From NCBI RefSeq assembly GCF_943734655.1, contig NC_071354.1, positions 200,475,911 to 200,539,910 of the forward strand: a stretch of DNA of 64,000 nucleotides, written 5' to 3'. Below the pieces are notes generated by a model. It was given only the letters and a program-made list of their open reading frames with translations, ran no database searches and was not told the DNA's origin. The stretch is from Sabethes cyaneus (taxonomy: Eukaryota; Arthropoda; Insecta; Diptera; Culicidae). Shown piece by piece: positions 25,865-37,639 of this stretch. The position numbers were made by a program, and so were the translations under genes. Position 1 is the first letter of the stretch. Every line of letters begins with the position of its first letter.

Positions 25865-26040
25865 ATTTCGCGTAAAAAAAAACTTTGTGGATTTCAACAC
25901 TACGCGAAAAAATAGACGTTTTGAGCACATCCGCGTAAATTCCGAAAATCGCATAAAAAAACCGCGTAAATTCCGAAATTCGCGTAAAAATAGTCGCGTA
26001 AAAAAACCGCGCAAACAAAAAACCGCGTAAAAAATGACTT
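25865..26040 (+). repeat. Tandem array of CGCGTAAA(A/T)TCCGAAA-type words
   Basis: Recurring CGCGTAAAAAAAC, CGCGTAAATTCCGAAA and TTCGCGTAAAAA words in about 18-30 bp units. The same array in opposite orientation occurs at 46685-46925. Its frames are Lys/Arg- or Phe-rich repeat translations. Confidence 0.8.
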
Positions 26041-26044
26041 CAGT

Positions 26045-27310
26045 GTAAACCCTAATTAAAATTAAACTGTTAATTAGACTTGAAATCAAACTTGAAACAG
26101 GGGCCAAAAAAATTAAAATTGACGCTGAAAATTGATGTAAAATTGGACTCTAAATCCGATATGAAAGTGGACTTCAATAGGGATCTATCTATTTTTTTTT
26201 GTTTATTAAAGGTTTTAAACTAAAGAGGTTCATTCGCCTCTTGATTTAGAACTGAATTTCAAATTTCACTAAAAATTTTGGAACTTATATTGAACTTATA
26301 ACTGAACTTTTTATCGAAGCTGAATTTGGGGATTACCTACGAATGGCCGAAACACACATGGTCGAATCACGAATGGCCGAACGTCATATTCGGCGGAAAA
26401 TATTCACGGCCTTCAACCTGCAAAAACGTGGAATACATGCTGTCCTTATTCGCTGTCGCTCGTTCGGACTTAACTAATGGATAATCCCTACTAGTCGGTA
26501 AACCTAGGAAAATACATGCACCTAAATAGAAGTGGTTTTTGCAGGGGGGCTGCCACCCTGCAGTGGCCGGCGCTTCCGACGGCGGGTCACTGGCGTACAC
26601 TCGCGGCCTGCGGCCGTCTCTCCCTGAATCATCTAGGAAACATTTGCTACTAACACGGTAGATAGGTCTCACACACAATAATGAACGAAACGCTTAGGGG
26701 AACAAAGAAATATCAATCATCTATACTCTGTAGTAAATAATTGTGCTGCTTGTTTTGTTTTCTGTTTGATTAAAGTTATTTGTTAACGACTTTTTTATTG
26801 AATAGTTACTTAGGCATTCCGAAAAAATTCGGCCTTTCATGATTCGGCCATTCGTGATACGGCTATTCGTGGTTCGCCCTTCTGTGACTGCTGTTGAAAT
26901 TCGGCCATTTGGATTTCGACCATTTGTGTTTCGGCCATTCGGTACCAGCCCGAAATTGGAATTAAATTAGTCAGACTATTGGACATAAAATTAAACATTA
27001 TATCGAACATGAATTTGGCCTTAAATTCAACTTGATAAATTAAAATCAAATTTTACTGTGAAATTGGACTTAAATTGGACAATAAATTGAACTTAATTTG
27101 AATTCGAAATTAGGCTTGGAATTGGACATCAAGTTGGATTTGAAATTGGACCTCAATTGAAGGTAAAATTGAACTTGAAATCGGAGGCAAAATTGGATTT
27201 AATTATCACTTGAAATTGGCCTTAAAGTGTTAATTGAAAACAAAATCGGACATCAATTTAAATTTGAAATCCTGCGTGATAATTGACTTAAATTGGATTT
27301 GAGACCTTTA
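26045..27310. repeat. Degenerate AAATTGGACTTG array, interrupted
   Basis: Words such as GAAATTGGACTTGAAATTG recur at about 12-13 bp intervals in 26045-26330 and 26950-27310, with heavy divergence. Similar arrays lie at about 37150-37620 and around the retrotransposon at 55085-55440 and 58195-58345 (there on the other strand). The element at 26336-26948 is inserted between the two blocks. Confidence 0.75.
26336..26948 (+). mobile_element. Interspersed element with 15 bp minisatellite ends (TTCGGCCATTCGTGA)
   Basis: Both ends consist of diverged copies of a 15 bp unit (ATTCGGCCATTCGTG): CGAATGGCCGAA words on the left and TTCGGCCATTCGGTACC at the right end. The interior (about 26400-26830) is shared with 27835-28136 and, inverted, with 49421-49880. 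No ORF of a transposase. A piece of the interior (GGCGCTTCCGACGGCG onward) also occurs alone at about 51130-51210. Confidence 0.75.
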
Positions 27311-27834
27311 TTTTTACGCAATTAAATTAGCTATCACAATAATTGCCTGTTGCCTACTGAATTGACATTTTCGGATGAGTATTTTTGTTTACACATAATA
27401 TGTTTCAGAGAAGGTGGGACACGTGCCCCAGTGTGGTTCTTACAAAAAACTTGGTTACCTTTACTAATTCAAACAATTTTTATTCAAGCGCAACTTGTCT
27501 TCTGTACGGATACAATATAGTATAGGTGAACTTATCACGCTATTGAAAAAATCTTTTTTGATTTGTGTAAGAAACATTGGTTTTATTAACGTTTTATGGT
27601 GGATTCAGATAAAACCATTAAAAAAATGCCGAACAAAGCTCTTTTAACTACTTTGAAATGACGTTTATAAATATGGTATTCTCCAATAAGAATGATCTGA
27701 TCTATCTTATAACATAAATAAGGCTTTTCTTGCCACAATTCGTTAAAATTTGTGACTATCAGCTTCTTTATGAAATTATTGATTTCTTTTGTTAATTAAA
27801 TTATTCAATAACCTGACAAAAATAGCCTGCGTAT

Positions 27835-28136
27835 TGACACGGTAAATAGGTCTCGCACCTTATAATGAACATAAATTATTTGCGCTTAGGGGAAGAAAGA
27901 ACTTTCAATCATCTATATCCTATAGTAAATAGTTGTGTTGCTTATTTTGTTTTGGGTTTGATTGAAGTTATTTGTTAGCTGCTTGCCAATTTATGTTTTT
28001 ATTGAACAGATATTTAGGCATTCCGAAAAGATTCGCCCTTTCGTGGTTCGGCCATTCATGATTAAGCCAAACGAAATTTTGGCCTTCTGTGACTGTTGTT
28101 GAAGTTCGGCCATTTGTGTTTCGGCCACTCGGTACA
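27835..28136 (+). mobile_element. Truncated copy of the 15 bp-minisatellite element
   Basis: Starts within the interior (ACACGGTAAATAGGTCTC) and runs through TTTAGGCATTCCGAAAA into TTCGGCC minisatellite units, ending CGGTAC. It matches 26650-26948 in order and orientation. Confidence 0.75.
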
Positions 28137-28157
28137 TGACCGTTCTAGAAATGTAAT

Positions 28158-29330
28158 ATCCCAAGTAACAATTATAAAGCCACTTGGTTTTACTTGAATT
28201 TTATGTAGCATTTAATCATTACTTCTGGTTTTATTACGGTATTACGCAATACCAAGAGAATACAAGTCAAAATATACTTGTAGCTAGCTATAAAACCTTA
28301 ATAAAACTGTTAATAAAGCAAATTTATTCTAGTTGCTTATATTACCACGACATAACTAATTGGTTGCACCACGTCTCTTATAAACTTATCATACGTGTGG
28401 CGTAGCAATACAATATGGCGCACCAATCGAAATTGATCTTATTACGGTTGCCTGTCAAATCGCAGTAAATGTGTTAGTTATATAGAGCTATTAAAACGGT
28501 AACACCATGACCAATCAGCCTTATTGCTGCTGTTATGAAGAATATTAGAGTTCAACACCTAAACCATTTTTTATGCGATGCCATATTGCCATATTCTAGT
28601 ATTCTGTTTTAGCTTGCAAAATAAAATTTATCAAAGCAAAGTGTTTTGCAGAAAGAAAGCTATTATCAGTCGGTTTTCCTGTCGTAGGAAGCAACTAAAT
28701 TGATTTTGCTAGAAACTGAGATTGACTAACTGAATATATTTATTTTGTTAATACGACCAGTTTTCGAAAATAGCAAAATTTCAATGGCGCGTTGATTTTA
28801 TCCACCTATCATATCAATATGCACGGTAAAATTTAATGCGCATGTGATACAGACCAATGTAAACCGCTAAAATTTATTAATTATTCTGTAAGTATTTCAT
28901 TGTGGTCGCTGCAAACCGAATCGATTAGGATGATGTGACAGTAAAACTTCAACTTTTCTGCTAACAGATATATTTTCAAGTTAACAAAGTTGGCGGACGG
29001 ATTTACCTTTTCACCAGAGCAAGCTGTATGCTTAGTAGCTTTGTAGCGAAAAGCTTCATTAAATTATGGCGGTAGCTGTCAAGCAGCGAAAAGCATAATC
29101 TGTTTTATTGCCGCTTTCAGCAGAGCGTGATAAGATTAGTTCGGTTTATGACCTGATTCTTATAGAGGTTCTTAAAACCTTCTGAAGAGTGGGCCACTTG
29201 GCCGCAAGGTAGTTTTAAAGCGGTCATCAGAAAGTTCTGGTGGAGCTCATAGTTTTATTAGCGGTTTTATGGAATTGGTCAAGAAAACCACCAGTGGAAT
29301 GTAATAAAACTTAAAATTGTTACTTGGGAT
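28158..29330 (-). mobile_element. Near full-length CCCAAGTAACAA MITE (1.17 kb)
   Basis: Bounded by ATCCCAAGTAACAAT and ATTGTTACTTGGGAT. It is non-coding. The right half is the complement of the 20908 copy and the whole is collinear with the 61671-62435 copy. This is the longest member in the window. Confidence 0.8.
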
Positions 29331-30534
29331 CTGTGCATACTTTTTTCTTTTATAGCTCTTATAGTAAATTTAAAATAAACCGGTTCACGTAAAGTCTGTG
29401 AAAAAATATGACGTCTTGCAAGTATTCTCCAACAGGAGAGCCATAAAACCAACACCACTTGCTCATGGTTTTGCTTGCACTGAGGCCCTCGCAATACGAA
29501 TTTTATTTAGACAGTGTATTTTCTGATTTATCTCATTGTTGCTCGTTATTCCATTGTTCCAAACACGGTATGGAATTTCTCATTAGCTTGTTCAGCGATT
29601 TTACTGAACAACTTACTGCTACATATTCCTAAGGCCTGCGCTTCGATTCCATTTTATTTAGCTTTGAAGCTGATTAGTAACACGTTTAACATGACGAGAG
29701 TGTTGGCTCAGCGAAGTCATTGAACAACCATACTAACACATTATTTCTGGTGTTAATTCCGTATCAATGAAGGAGGTGAAAAGAGAATATGAAACAACTT
29801 CTACTCGATATGAAAAAAGTGCAGTTGTTATATCTGCATGCATCTTTCGAAAAAAATTCTCATTTGATGGTTCACCGATACCATTGAACAACTTACTATC
29901 ATATAAAGCTTTCAACAGCGTGATATGAATTGGGTATTTTAGCGGTACATAAATTTTCACATATTATGATAAGATATGATGTCACTGCATCGACACGTGA
30001 AGATTTTTTGACTTTTCAAATTTGACGAGTGAAAGTAATAAAAGAAGCATTTTTTTATTAAAATTTTTTTTTTTGATAAGACGATAAGCAGCTTATAAGC
30101 AGAAGTAAACCAATTTCCTTCTCAACTCGCCACAGACAGACAACACAGTGAATAGATAAATTATGATCATCGGATGATACAGGTTTCATATGGGAGCTGA
30201 CAAAAGCTTGGTCAGCATGAAGAGCTCTATCAGAAAAATAGAAGAGAGGAAGAGAACTTCTGACATCATGCCAATCAATCGGCTTGGTTGATATCTGTCA
30301 AACAGCAAATCATACTAATTTTGATTTTTATTAATTTTGTCATCAAATATTGACTTAAAGGAAGTAAAAAAAGAACTGCTAGATTCAGAAAACGATGGGC
30401 TATCGAATGAGCTGAAAAGCCACTTTTTTGGGAAATTTAAAATACCCAATTAGGCTTTGTAGAGTAAACTGCTAGGAAACATCAGAGTAATTCACGTTAA
30501 AACGGGGCCACTGCCGATACGAGGTCTTCAAATA

Positions 30535-31385
30535 TTGGAATAAGAATTACACTTTTAATATCTTGAAACAGCAAACCCCTCGTTCGGTAAGGGGCCCGAT
30601 AGTCAAAAAAATGAATTTTTAGCGAACCTTGAGATCAATATCGTGTGATATTTGCTAAATTTGCAATGAAAGAAAGAGAAACAGGGCTGTCAAATGGGAT
30701 AACACATTTTTAGCGGCTATCGTTGGTTTGGTCGCCATTATGGATTTTATCGAAAATTCGCCATTTTCGCCATGAGCCCCTTAACCAATTTTCAGTTTAG
30801 GACCACCGTTGAAAAGCTGAGAAAAAATGTTATAAGATATATTCATAAAAATAGGTGTGCATGAGCATTACCTAAATTAAACAATCAGTTTTTTTGCAGC
30901 AAGGTTTACAATTTTCATATAAATATTGTGATATTTCCAAGATTTGCTATGAATCACTACTATAAACTATAAACGATATGGTTTTGTAGAGGAAGGATAG
31001 CGTTTTCAACTGAAAACTGAAACTGAAAATAATGGTGGCTTTCTTGGGTTTGGCCGCCATTATGAATTTTACCATAAAATCGCCAATCATTTTGAGACCA
31101 TCATTGGTAAGCTGAGCAAAAATTCTATACGAAGCATTCATTAATTGTAATGTGCAGTGGACCAAACCAGTGATAGCCGCCGAAATTTTTTTTACTCCAT
31201 TTGACAGCGCTGTTCTTGTTTTTTTACAGAGCCATGTCATCTGTCAGTTGTTTCATTGTAAATTTAGCAACTATCACATGATACAGATCGCAAGGTTTGC
31301 TATAAATTCAACTTTTTTTTTTAACTGTCGGTTCCCTTGCGAGCTTTCGAGTTATTAAAGGTGTAATTCTAATTTTCAACCATTT
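30535..31385. repeat. Foldback element with internal direct repeat
   Basis: A left arm at about 30540-30740 (AGAATTACACTTTTAATA, CATTTGACAGCCC in complement, GCTATCGTTGGTTTGGTC) pairs with a right arm at about 31150-31380. Between them the GCCGCCATTATG-type block near 30725 recurs in direct orientation near 31050. Non-coding. Confidence 0.7.
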
Positions 31386-31640
31386 GTAACCAATCAAGTA
31401 CAAAAGTTCCAATCCACCTTTTCGCGTGCGTAATGGCGGCTGGTGGGTACAACTTTTGGAAAATATTAACATGCCTTTGGCAACCCTATTCTCGTCAAGT
31501 TAACATTTCCATCTTTGATTGTTGTTGTAGAATTGTCAAGAGTACGTAAATGGAGTTGCCAAAAGCAAATAAACATATTCGAAAAGTGTACCCACTAGCC
31601 GCCATTAAGCGCGCGAAAAGGTGGATATTTGAAAACCTCG
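31386..31640. repeat. Short foldback element
   Basis: ATCCACCTTTTCGCG and TAATGGCGGCT, then GTGGGTACA on the left, reappear as complements at the right (about 31570-31630). The arms are ~100 bp and the loop is short. It abuts the preceding foldback. Confidence 0.7.
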
Positions 31641-34600
31641 TGTCACTAGTGGCCTCTTTTCAACGAGAATTATTCATAATTTATTACAAAAAGATAACCA
31701 CTAACCAATGTTTTGCTTTGTAAAGCACCATAAATAAAAGCATCAAACGCCTCATAACAATCTCGCCTAGCCTAATCGTAAACTCCAAGAATTTTCTTTA
31801 TGTCCTTGACGTAATAATCGAGCCATACCGACATCCACTTTCCAATAATTTCTAACAATCGTTCGCTGCTTAGTTGCTTCACTCGGTTGACCGACCATTA
31901 TCGTACGGCGCTGTGGTCTGATACAAGAGGGAGCACGTAACAATCCATCCCGATTGTCCGTTTGTCTAAACCGAAAACGGTTGATCGTAAAACATTTGCC
32001 CATCCCTCGCGCCCCGAGGGGGCGGTGTACACTCGTTAATTCGGTAATGCTGCTGCTGAACGTCAACACGGTTCCAATATTTCGGTTCGCTCGGGAAGAT
32101 GAAAAACGAACAAACCCCACCGTGGATCACCGTCGTCGCCGCGTCGTCTTCGGTTGGTACGTAATGATGTGACTATGAAACGATTTGTCGGTATGGAATG
32201 TGAAAACCGTAAATCGATTACGGCATCGTCAGGTTTTCCAACTGCCACTCTGCCGAAGCAGGGTCGTAAAATTTGCACTCCATCTCGGTGCTGGTTGACC
32301 AGATGGTTGATTTTAGGGGGAGAAAGCTTTGAGGTAAAACGTGCTAGAAACGTGAGAATTTCACAGTTTGCCGCCAGCGGCGGTGGTAGTAAACTTTAAC
32401 GAACAAGTAAAGTTTCGTATGGATTTTACTTTCACCAAATCACAGAAATGTTTTTTTTTCGCTGGGAAACGGAACACTATCCACCGGATGAAAGTTTCTT
32501 GTTCGACAAACTACACGTTTTCCTTTGTCACTACCGTCGTCGCCACGACCGGTTACAATCGGTGACAAAGCACTAAAGGAAACCTAGGATCCAGCTAAAA
32601 CTAATCACCAAAGTAAAAGCGATTAGCGCGCGCCAAACTACATAATTAGAGCTGCGGTTTCGACGCCTGTTTCGCCGTCGTCAGTGCCGTTGTCGCGCCG
32701 ACGACTGTTAATATTTAGGTCGTAACGCTTAAATTTTCCACAGAGTTCCAATCCTTCGCTCATTACACGTGGTTTTTCAGCTAAAAGCTACCAGACTGCC
32801 CCTCCTTCTGCTTCTACTACCACTTTTCAAGCGAAGCCTCGTCGTCCACAATTATTTGTTGTATAGTTTTGGTACAGTAATTTGCACTCGCTTTTATACA
32901 GTGAGCAAATGGTACTAAACCCGTAATATCCTTTTTCTCCTGTAAGCTATTTCAAACTTGTACACCAGCAGAACTCATTACCACTACCTTTACTACCAAC
33001 TGCGATTACGCTGGGTCTGACGAGGGGACCTGTTATAGTTGTATCAGTGTTTTTTACGAATGGCAAAACCATTTTTTTTCGCTGCTGCTGTTGCTAGTCA
33101 CGGTTGGAACCGACAGGTCAGGCCAGAACAGGCCAGGAGAACAAAAACCGTCAAAAGTGAAAAAACTTAATTTCCCACGAAAATGTGCTCCCTAATAAAG
33201 TGGGTGGTTGCTTTCGACACTTTTATGTCGCTGACTTTCTCTGATACTCCTGCCTCTCACTAGCAATACGTAACGCAAACGACTCTCGTAGGAACGAACC
33301 TACGATGGTACAAGCGACAATAATAAAGACGGTCATTATTGGGCCGTTGGTTGTTGGGATGTTTGCCTTGGAAAGTGCTTCTGACGGTCGGTCGGCGACG
33401 AATGAAGCGGTGGTGGTCAGTGTTCTTTTACAATAATGTAAATTTGATTTTCGGGTAAACCACGGACGGCATCGTCCATGACCTGCGTAGCACTAGTAGC
33501 GCCCATTCCCGGAACTCATCCTTCGCTGTGGTTGCTTGCCTTCTGTATTCATTCGCTCGTTCGGAACAAGCGACCCAGCGAAATACGACATTATCATTAG
33601 TGATACACTCAGCCCGAAAAAATGGACTCGAACGATAATAACGGCAAACCATCCCCCAGCCCCCAAGCCCGTGAAGGTGGCCAAACCATCAGAAGTTAGT
33701 GGTAATGAATGTTGTGATTTTTCAGGCACACAAATAGACCGGAAGCAGCCAGCCATCGAATGGTAATTGGTTGTCCTGTGATTACAGGCCATTTTATTGG
33801 CGGCCAACAACGACCTTTGCTTTGCTTACTTGCTTGTTACGAATCGTTGAACGAAATTTATGGCCAAAATCAAGTGTCTTCTTACACGGTGGGCGAACGG
33901 TTGGAGTTGTTGTAAGTAATTGTAGCTTTGAAACTTCACTCCCGAGTTTATGCTAAAATAACACCCGTTCTGGGCACATTACATTCCTTTTGCGAATCCG
34001 AAAATGGGGGTGACTCACACATGGAATCCTTGAGTGGTTGATTTTAATTAAGGCAAGCGGCGGGAACAATATCGTACTGCTGCACGCAAACATCAAAACG
34101 TAAAACACATGGCATTTTCCAATGCTATAGTTTGCCAGTTTTATTGTCGGTCGGTAGGTACAGGAACTCCTGGCAATACACGGTAAAAGTTTCGCTTCTT
34201 TCCCCTTTTTACCGACTTTGTTCGTGGAAAACCTAGAGGCACTAGAGGCCGGAAACAAGCAATGATGTCATAGTCAATGAAATGTGAACGTGATTTGATG
34301 GATCGTTCGTTAGAGTGGTATAACTGTGTGTGTGTTTATGTGTATAATTTCTTTATACCACTTATGCGGGATTCGTTTTTAGATTGCACGAAACGTTAAC
34401 TTTCAGCCTGACTTTTGTTTCCTAATGTGCGGAATGTACAAAATGAAACTAGAAAAGCTCCGTTCGAGTGCGTGGAACAGGGAGTTTTATGATCATATGT
34501 TGTACTCTATGACTTTATTTTTCGTTAACTATTCAGTAGATACTCAATTTATCATGCTTTATATGATTCTAGTTGATCCCGAATCTTACGATCTGGAAAA

Positions 34601-34936
34601 TATAAATGTCTGTTCAGAATTCCGAAAACTGCGGATACATTCCATTGGCCAGTGTTTGCGAAGATGTTTAATCTTTGTATTAGTTCTTTGAGTTCTTATA
34701 TTGCATAATATAGCTCTAAGATGCTGTACATAAAAGAGTCATAGCCGGAATCTGAAACAAATAGTTTTCATAGTCGTATTGGATTTTATTTAACTGAATA
34801 AAAACTTCTGGCTGTTTGCAACATTTATGTAGTCTGATTAGAGTAAAATGTTGCTTAGAAAATTCTCGATCGTCTACTATCATTAACTCATTTTTTTAAA
34901 TTTTGCGACTTGGTCCGGTCTGATTTAACACCGGCC
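31641..34936. other. No recognised gene; long GC-richer unique region
   Basis: About 31850-33760 is richer in GC than the surroundings and free of obvious repeats. Several frames of 60-117 codons overlap on both strands without a recognisable domain. By position it would lie 3' of the last Glut1 exon found, so it might hold untranslated or regulatory sequence. This is not shown by the sequence. Confidence 0.35.
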
Positions 34937-35004
34937 ATATTTTGCGAGCAGAGGAAACCACGGCCTGGAGCTGATTAAGTAAGTAAGTAAGTATATTTTG
35001 CGAG
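34937..35004 (+). mobile_element. 44 bp 5'-truncated RTE-like insertion with 12 bp target duplication
   Basis: The direct repeat ATATTTTGCGAG at 34937-34948 and 34993-35004 brackets 44 bases ending in AAGTAAGTAAGTAAGT, the 3' tail type of the RTE-like copies at 48609-49280 and 62628-63207. It is an extremely short but structurally complete target-primed insertion. Confidence 0.75.
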
Positions 35005-35092
35005 ATAGACTCGTATTTGAATGACTTGTCTCGGTTAACCATACGTCCTGAAAAGAATCACGCGTTGTTTATTTTTTTATCATGTCAGTTGA

Positions 35093-36680
35093 ATGTTGAA
35101 ACACTCATGGAAACGTTACCGGTGTGACAGTTTTTTTTGGAAATTTCGAACTTATCCAAGAAGTTCTCTATTTACGAAGAAAGGAAATCTTTGTTGGCAA
35201 ATACCAGTGCGGTTTGCGAGAGCAACGCTCTACGACGGACCAAAACCATCCATGTTTACCGTACGACAAATCTTCGATCAATTCCGAGAGAATAACTTGT
35301 AGACTCAGCCTTTGTTTGTAGATTTCAAGGCGACGTACTATCCAATTAAACGTTATGCTTGAACATGGTTTGCCAACAAAACTGATTAGGTTTGTTCGGG
35401 CTACTATTGATGGTTCAAAATGAAGCGTCAGAATAGCGGGTGACACATCGGACTCGTTTGTGATGTTAGATAGTTTGAGGCAAGGTGACCGACTGTTGTT
35501 TGCTGTTCAACATTAGAAGGTGCAGTTCGGTGCAGGTGTCAAGTGCAGACCGTAAAGCTGTGGAAGATCCGTATACGCCTCTTAAAGAGGGAGCAGCGAG
35601 GATAGGGTTTATTAGAAATTCTACTTAAACAAAGTACAAGGTGCCTGGTAGAGAGTGTGGTAGCCCTTTGGGTGTTGGAATTGGGCTGGTGATAGATGAA
35701 GATACTTTTGAAGTGGTCAGCGAATTTATTTACCGTGGTACGTTGGTCACATGTGACAATGTGTGAGCCGTGAATTAAAACGGCGGATAGTGGTTGCCAA
35801 CAGGGTCTTCTATGGATTACGTAGTCAGCTGAGGTCCCGTAGCCTGCAAATTCGTACGAAACTCGCGCTCTATAAGATGCTAATTCTCCCATTGGTACTC
35901 TACGGCCACGATGCGAAGACGTTGAAAGAGAGCGACCGATAAGCTTTTGGTGTTTTTGAGCGTAAGATCCTGCAATTAATTCTAGAAGCAGCATTGTGAC
36001 GCAGGCACATGAACCACGAAATTTACCAAGCATACAAAGAAGTGCCCGGCTAGCATTTTCATATGAATAAAAAAGGTAAAAATCAGCATTACGTACAGAT
36101 TTACATGCTAATAAATCATATTTGATGCGCAAAATTGGCATATCCGTACTATATTGGAGGCGATATACGTGATTACAAATAATTTTGAGCGTTACGACTA
36201 TATAAGTATTTATATACGATAATATCCGATTAAGCGCGAGTCGCTCCTTACTGTTATACGATTTTGTGCTGTAAATCGTATGTATATTAGTTATTGTCAT
36301 TCTATACGATAGAAAATCAACTGGGTCCCACTTTATCCAGCTTTAATTACGATTTCGAGTTTGTTTGGAGATATTTACGATAATTTTCGAACATTGATAT
36401 ACGGGTGGATATTGTGAGGTAATTAAAACACGGCAGGCTACAGTGGGCTGGCCTCGTATCAAGGATGCTAGCTGAGAGACCACTGAAAACGATATTCAAC
36501 CGACAGAGGCCAACAGTGTCGAAGAAGACCTATTGGAAGAGCGCTATAGACGAGGACGCCAGATCGGGGTACGGGTAGAACGGATGTTAGGGGCGATTGG
36601 AGAGCTGCAGTGCAAGACCAACAAATGTGGAGACTGCTCCTAAATTCGCCACTGATTCGATAAGTGGATTGTCGCCGAAA
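35093..36680 (+). pseudogene. Decayed RTE-like retrotransposon, split by a MITE
   Basis: Pieces in order: YQCG(L)RE-RSTTDQ (about 35204), FVDFKATYYPIKR (RT motif A, about 35317), LRQGD (motif B, about 35474), PYTPLKEGAARIGF (about 35574), then a C-terminal region like that at 48617-49272 (GTLVTCDN near 35738), resuming after the MITE with GRLQWAGLVSRML near 36432 and ending GTAAGTAA near 36685. Frameshifts and stops are frequent. The stretch that should hold the catalytic FADD box between LRQGD and PYTPL is missing, so it is a dead copy with an internal deletion. Confidence 0.75.
36042..36407. mobile_element. MITE of the GTGCCC family inserted in the RTE relic
   Basis: It interrupts the RTE coding sequence between the (degenerate) codons for NHEIYQAYKE and DIVR. 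Its complement matches the interior of 11297-11672 (ACAAACTCGAAATCGTA). Left end GTGCCCGGCTAGCA; right end complement CACCCGTATATCAA. Confidence 0.65.
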
Positions 36681-36719
36681 AAGTAAGTAATAAAGTATCC
36701 GAAAGAATAATTAATCAAT

Positions 36720-37125
36720 TTTAAGTAGTTTCCGAAGTTGTGCGACATATGCGCATTAAATTTTATCGTGCATATTAGAAGATAGGTGGCTAAAATTGGC
36801 AATTTTCGAAAACAATTGTTTAACCAAGATAAATATATTCGATTAGACAATTTTAATTTCTGGTAAAACCATTCTAGTTTCATTCAGTGACATGAAAACC
36901 GGTCAATAATATCTTCCTTCCTGCAACATACTATAAATTAAATGCTAGAGTACAACAACATGGCCTAGTATAAAAAAATGTTTTCGGTGTAGAACGCTAG
37001 TATCTGTTTGGTCAAGGTGTTACCATGTCGATAGCGCTATAAAACTAACAGATATATTGCGACTTAACAAGCAAGCCCGATAAGATAAATGTTGCATTGG
37101 TACGCCATTGTATTGCTACGCCGTC
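36720..37125. mobile_element. Diverged partial copy of the CCCAAG MITE family
   Basis: Shares CATATGCGCATTAAATTTTA, TAAAACTAACAGATATATTG and GGTACGCCATTGTATTGCTACG-type stretches with 28158-29330 and 61671-62435. Termini not found. Confidence 0.45.
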
Positions 37126-37149
37126 TCGTGGAAAAACTTAGAGTAGTTT

Positions 37150-37620
37150 ACTTATTTATAAAATTATTCAATTCCAATTTCAGCACCGGTTTCAAATCCA
37201 ATTAGTTGTCCAATTCCGAACCGTAGTTTAAATCAAGTTTCAAGTTCAATGGATCATTGAAAAAGCTGAAAAATCTTACAGATGGCTCCAGCCTAGACAT
37301 GTTCTGTCAAACACACTCGACGAACGTCTGCGATCGACTGTCAAACTGCATTTCAATCAAATTGGTCCACCCAAAGTGGCCAATTCAGATTAACCGTTAT
37401 CAACCGTCAACATCAACGGAACGGCAAGAAATTATGACGTGTAATCTGTATCAGCCTCAAAGTTTACTCTAAATATGCCACGTGGAGCTTTAGGGTCCAG
37501 CTAGCGGTAACCACGAGCAAAAGTTACCTAAAATGATCCATTTCATGTTAAACTTCAAGCCTAATTTCAAGCCCAATTTAATTATGAAGTCCAATTTTCA
37601 GCAGTTTTTCAGCAGTGTTT
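37150..37620. repeat. Degenerate CAATTTCAAGTCCAATTT array
   Basis: TTCAATTCCAATTT, CAAATCCAATT and AAGTCCAATTTTCAGCAG words recur at about 10-13 bp, the complement of the AAATTGGACTTG arrays elsewhere. A non-repetitive piece lies inside at about 37255-37540. Confidence 0.55.
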
Positions 37621-37639
37621 CAACGGTTTTCAAAAACTT

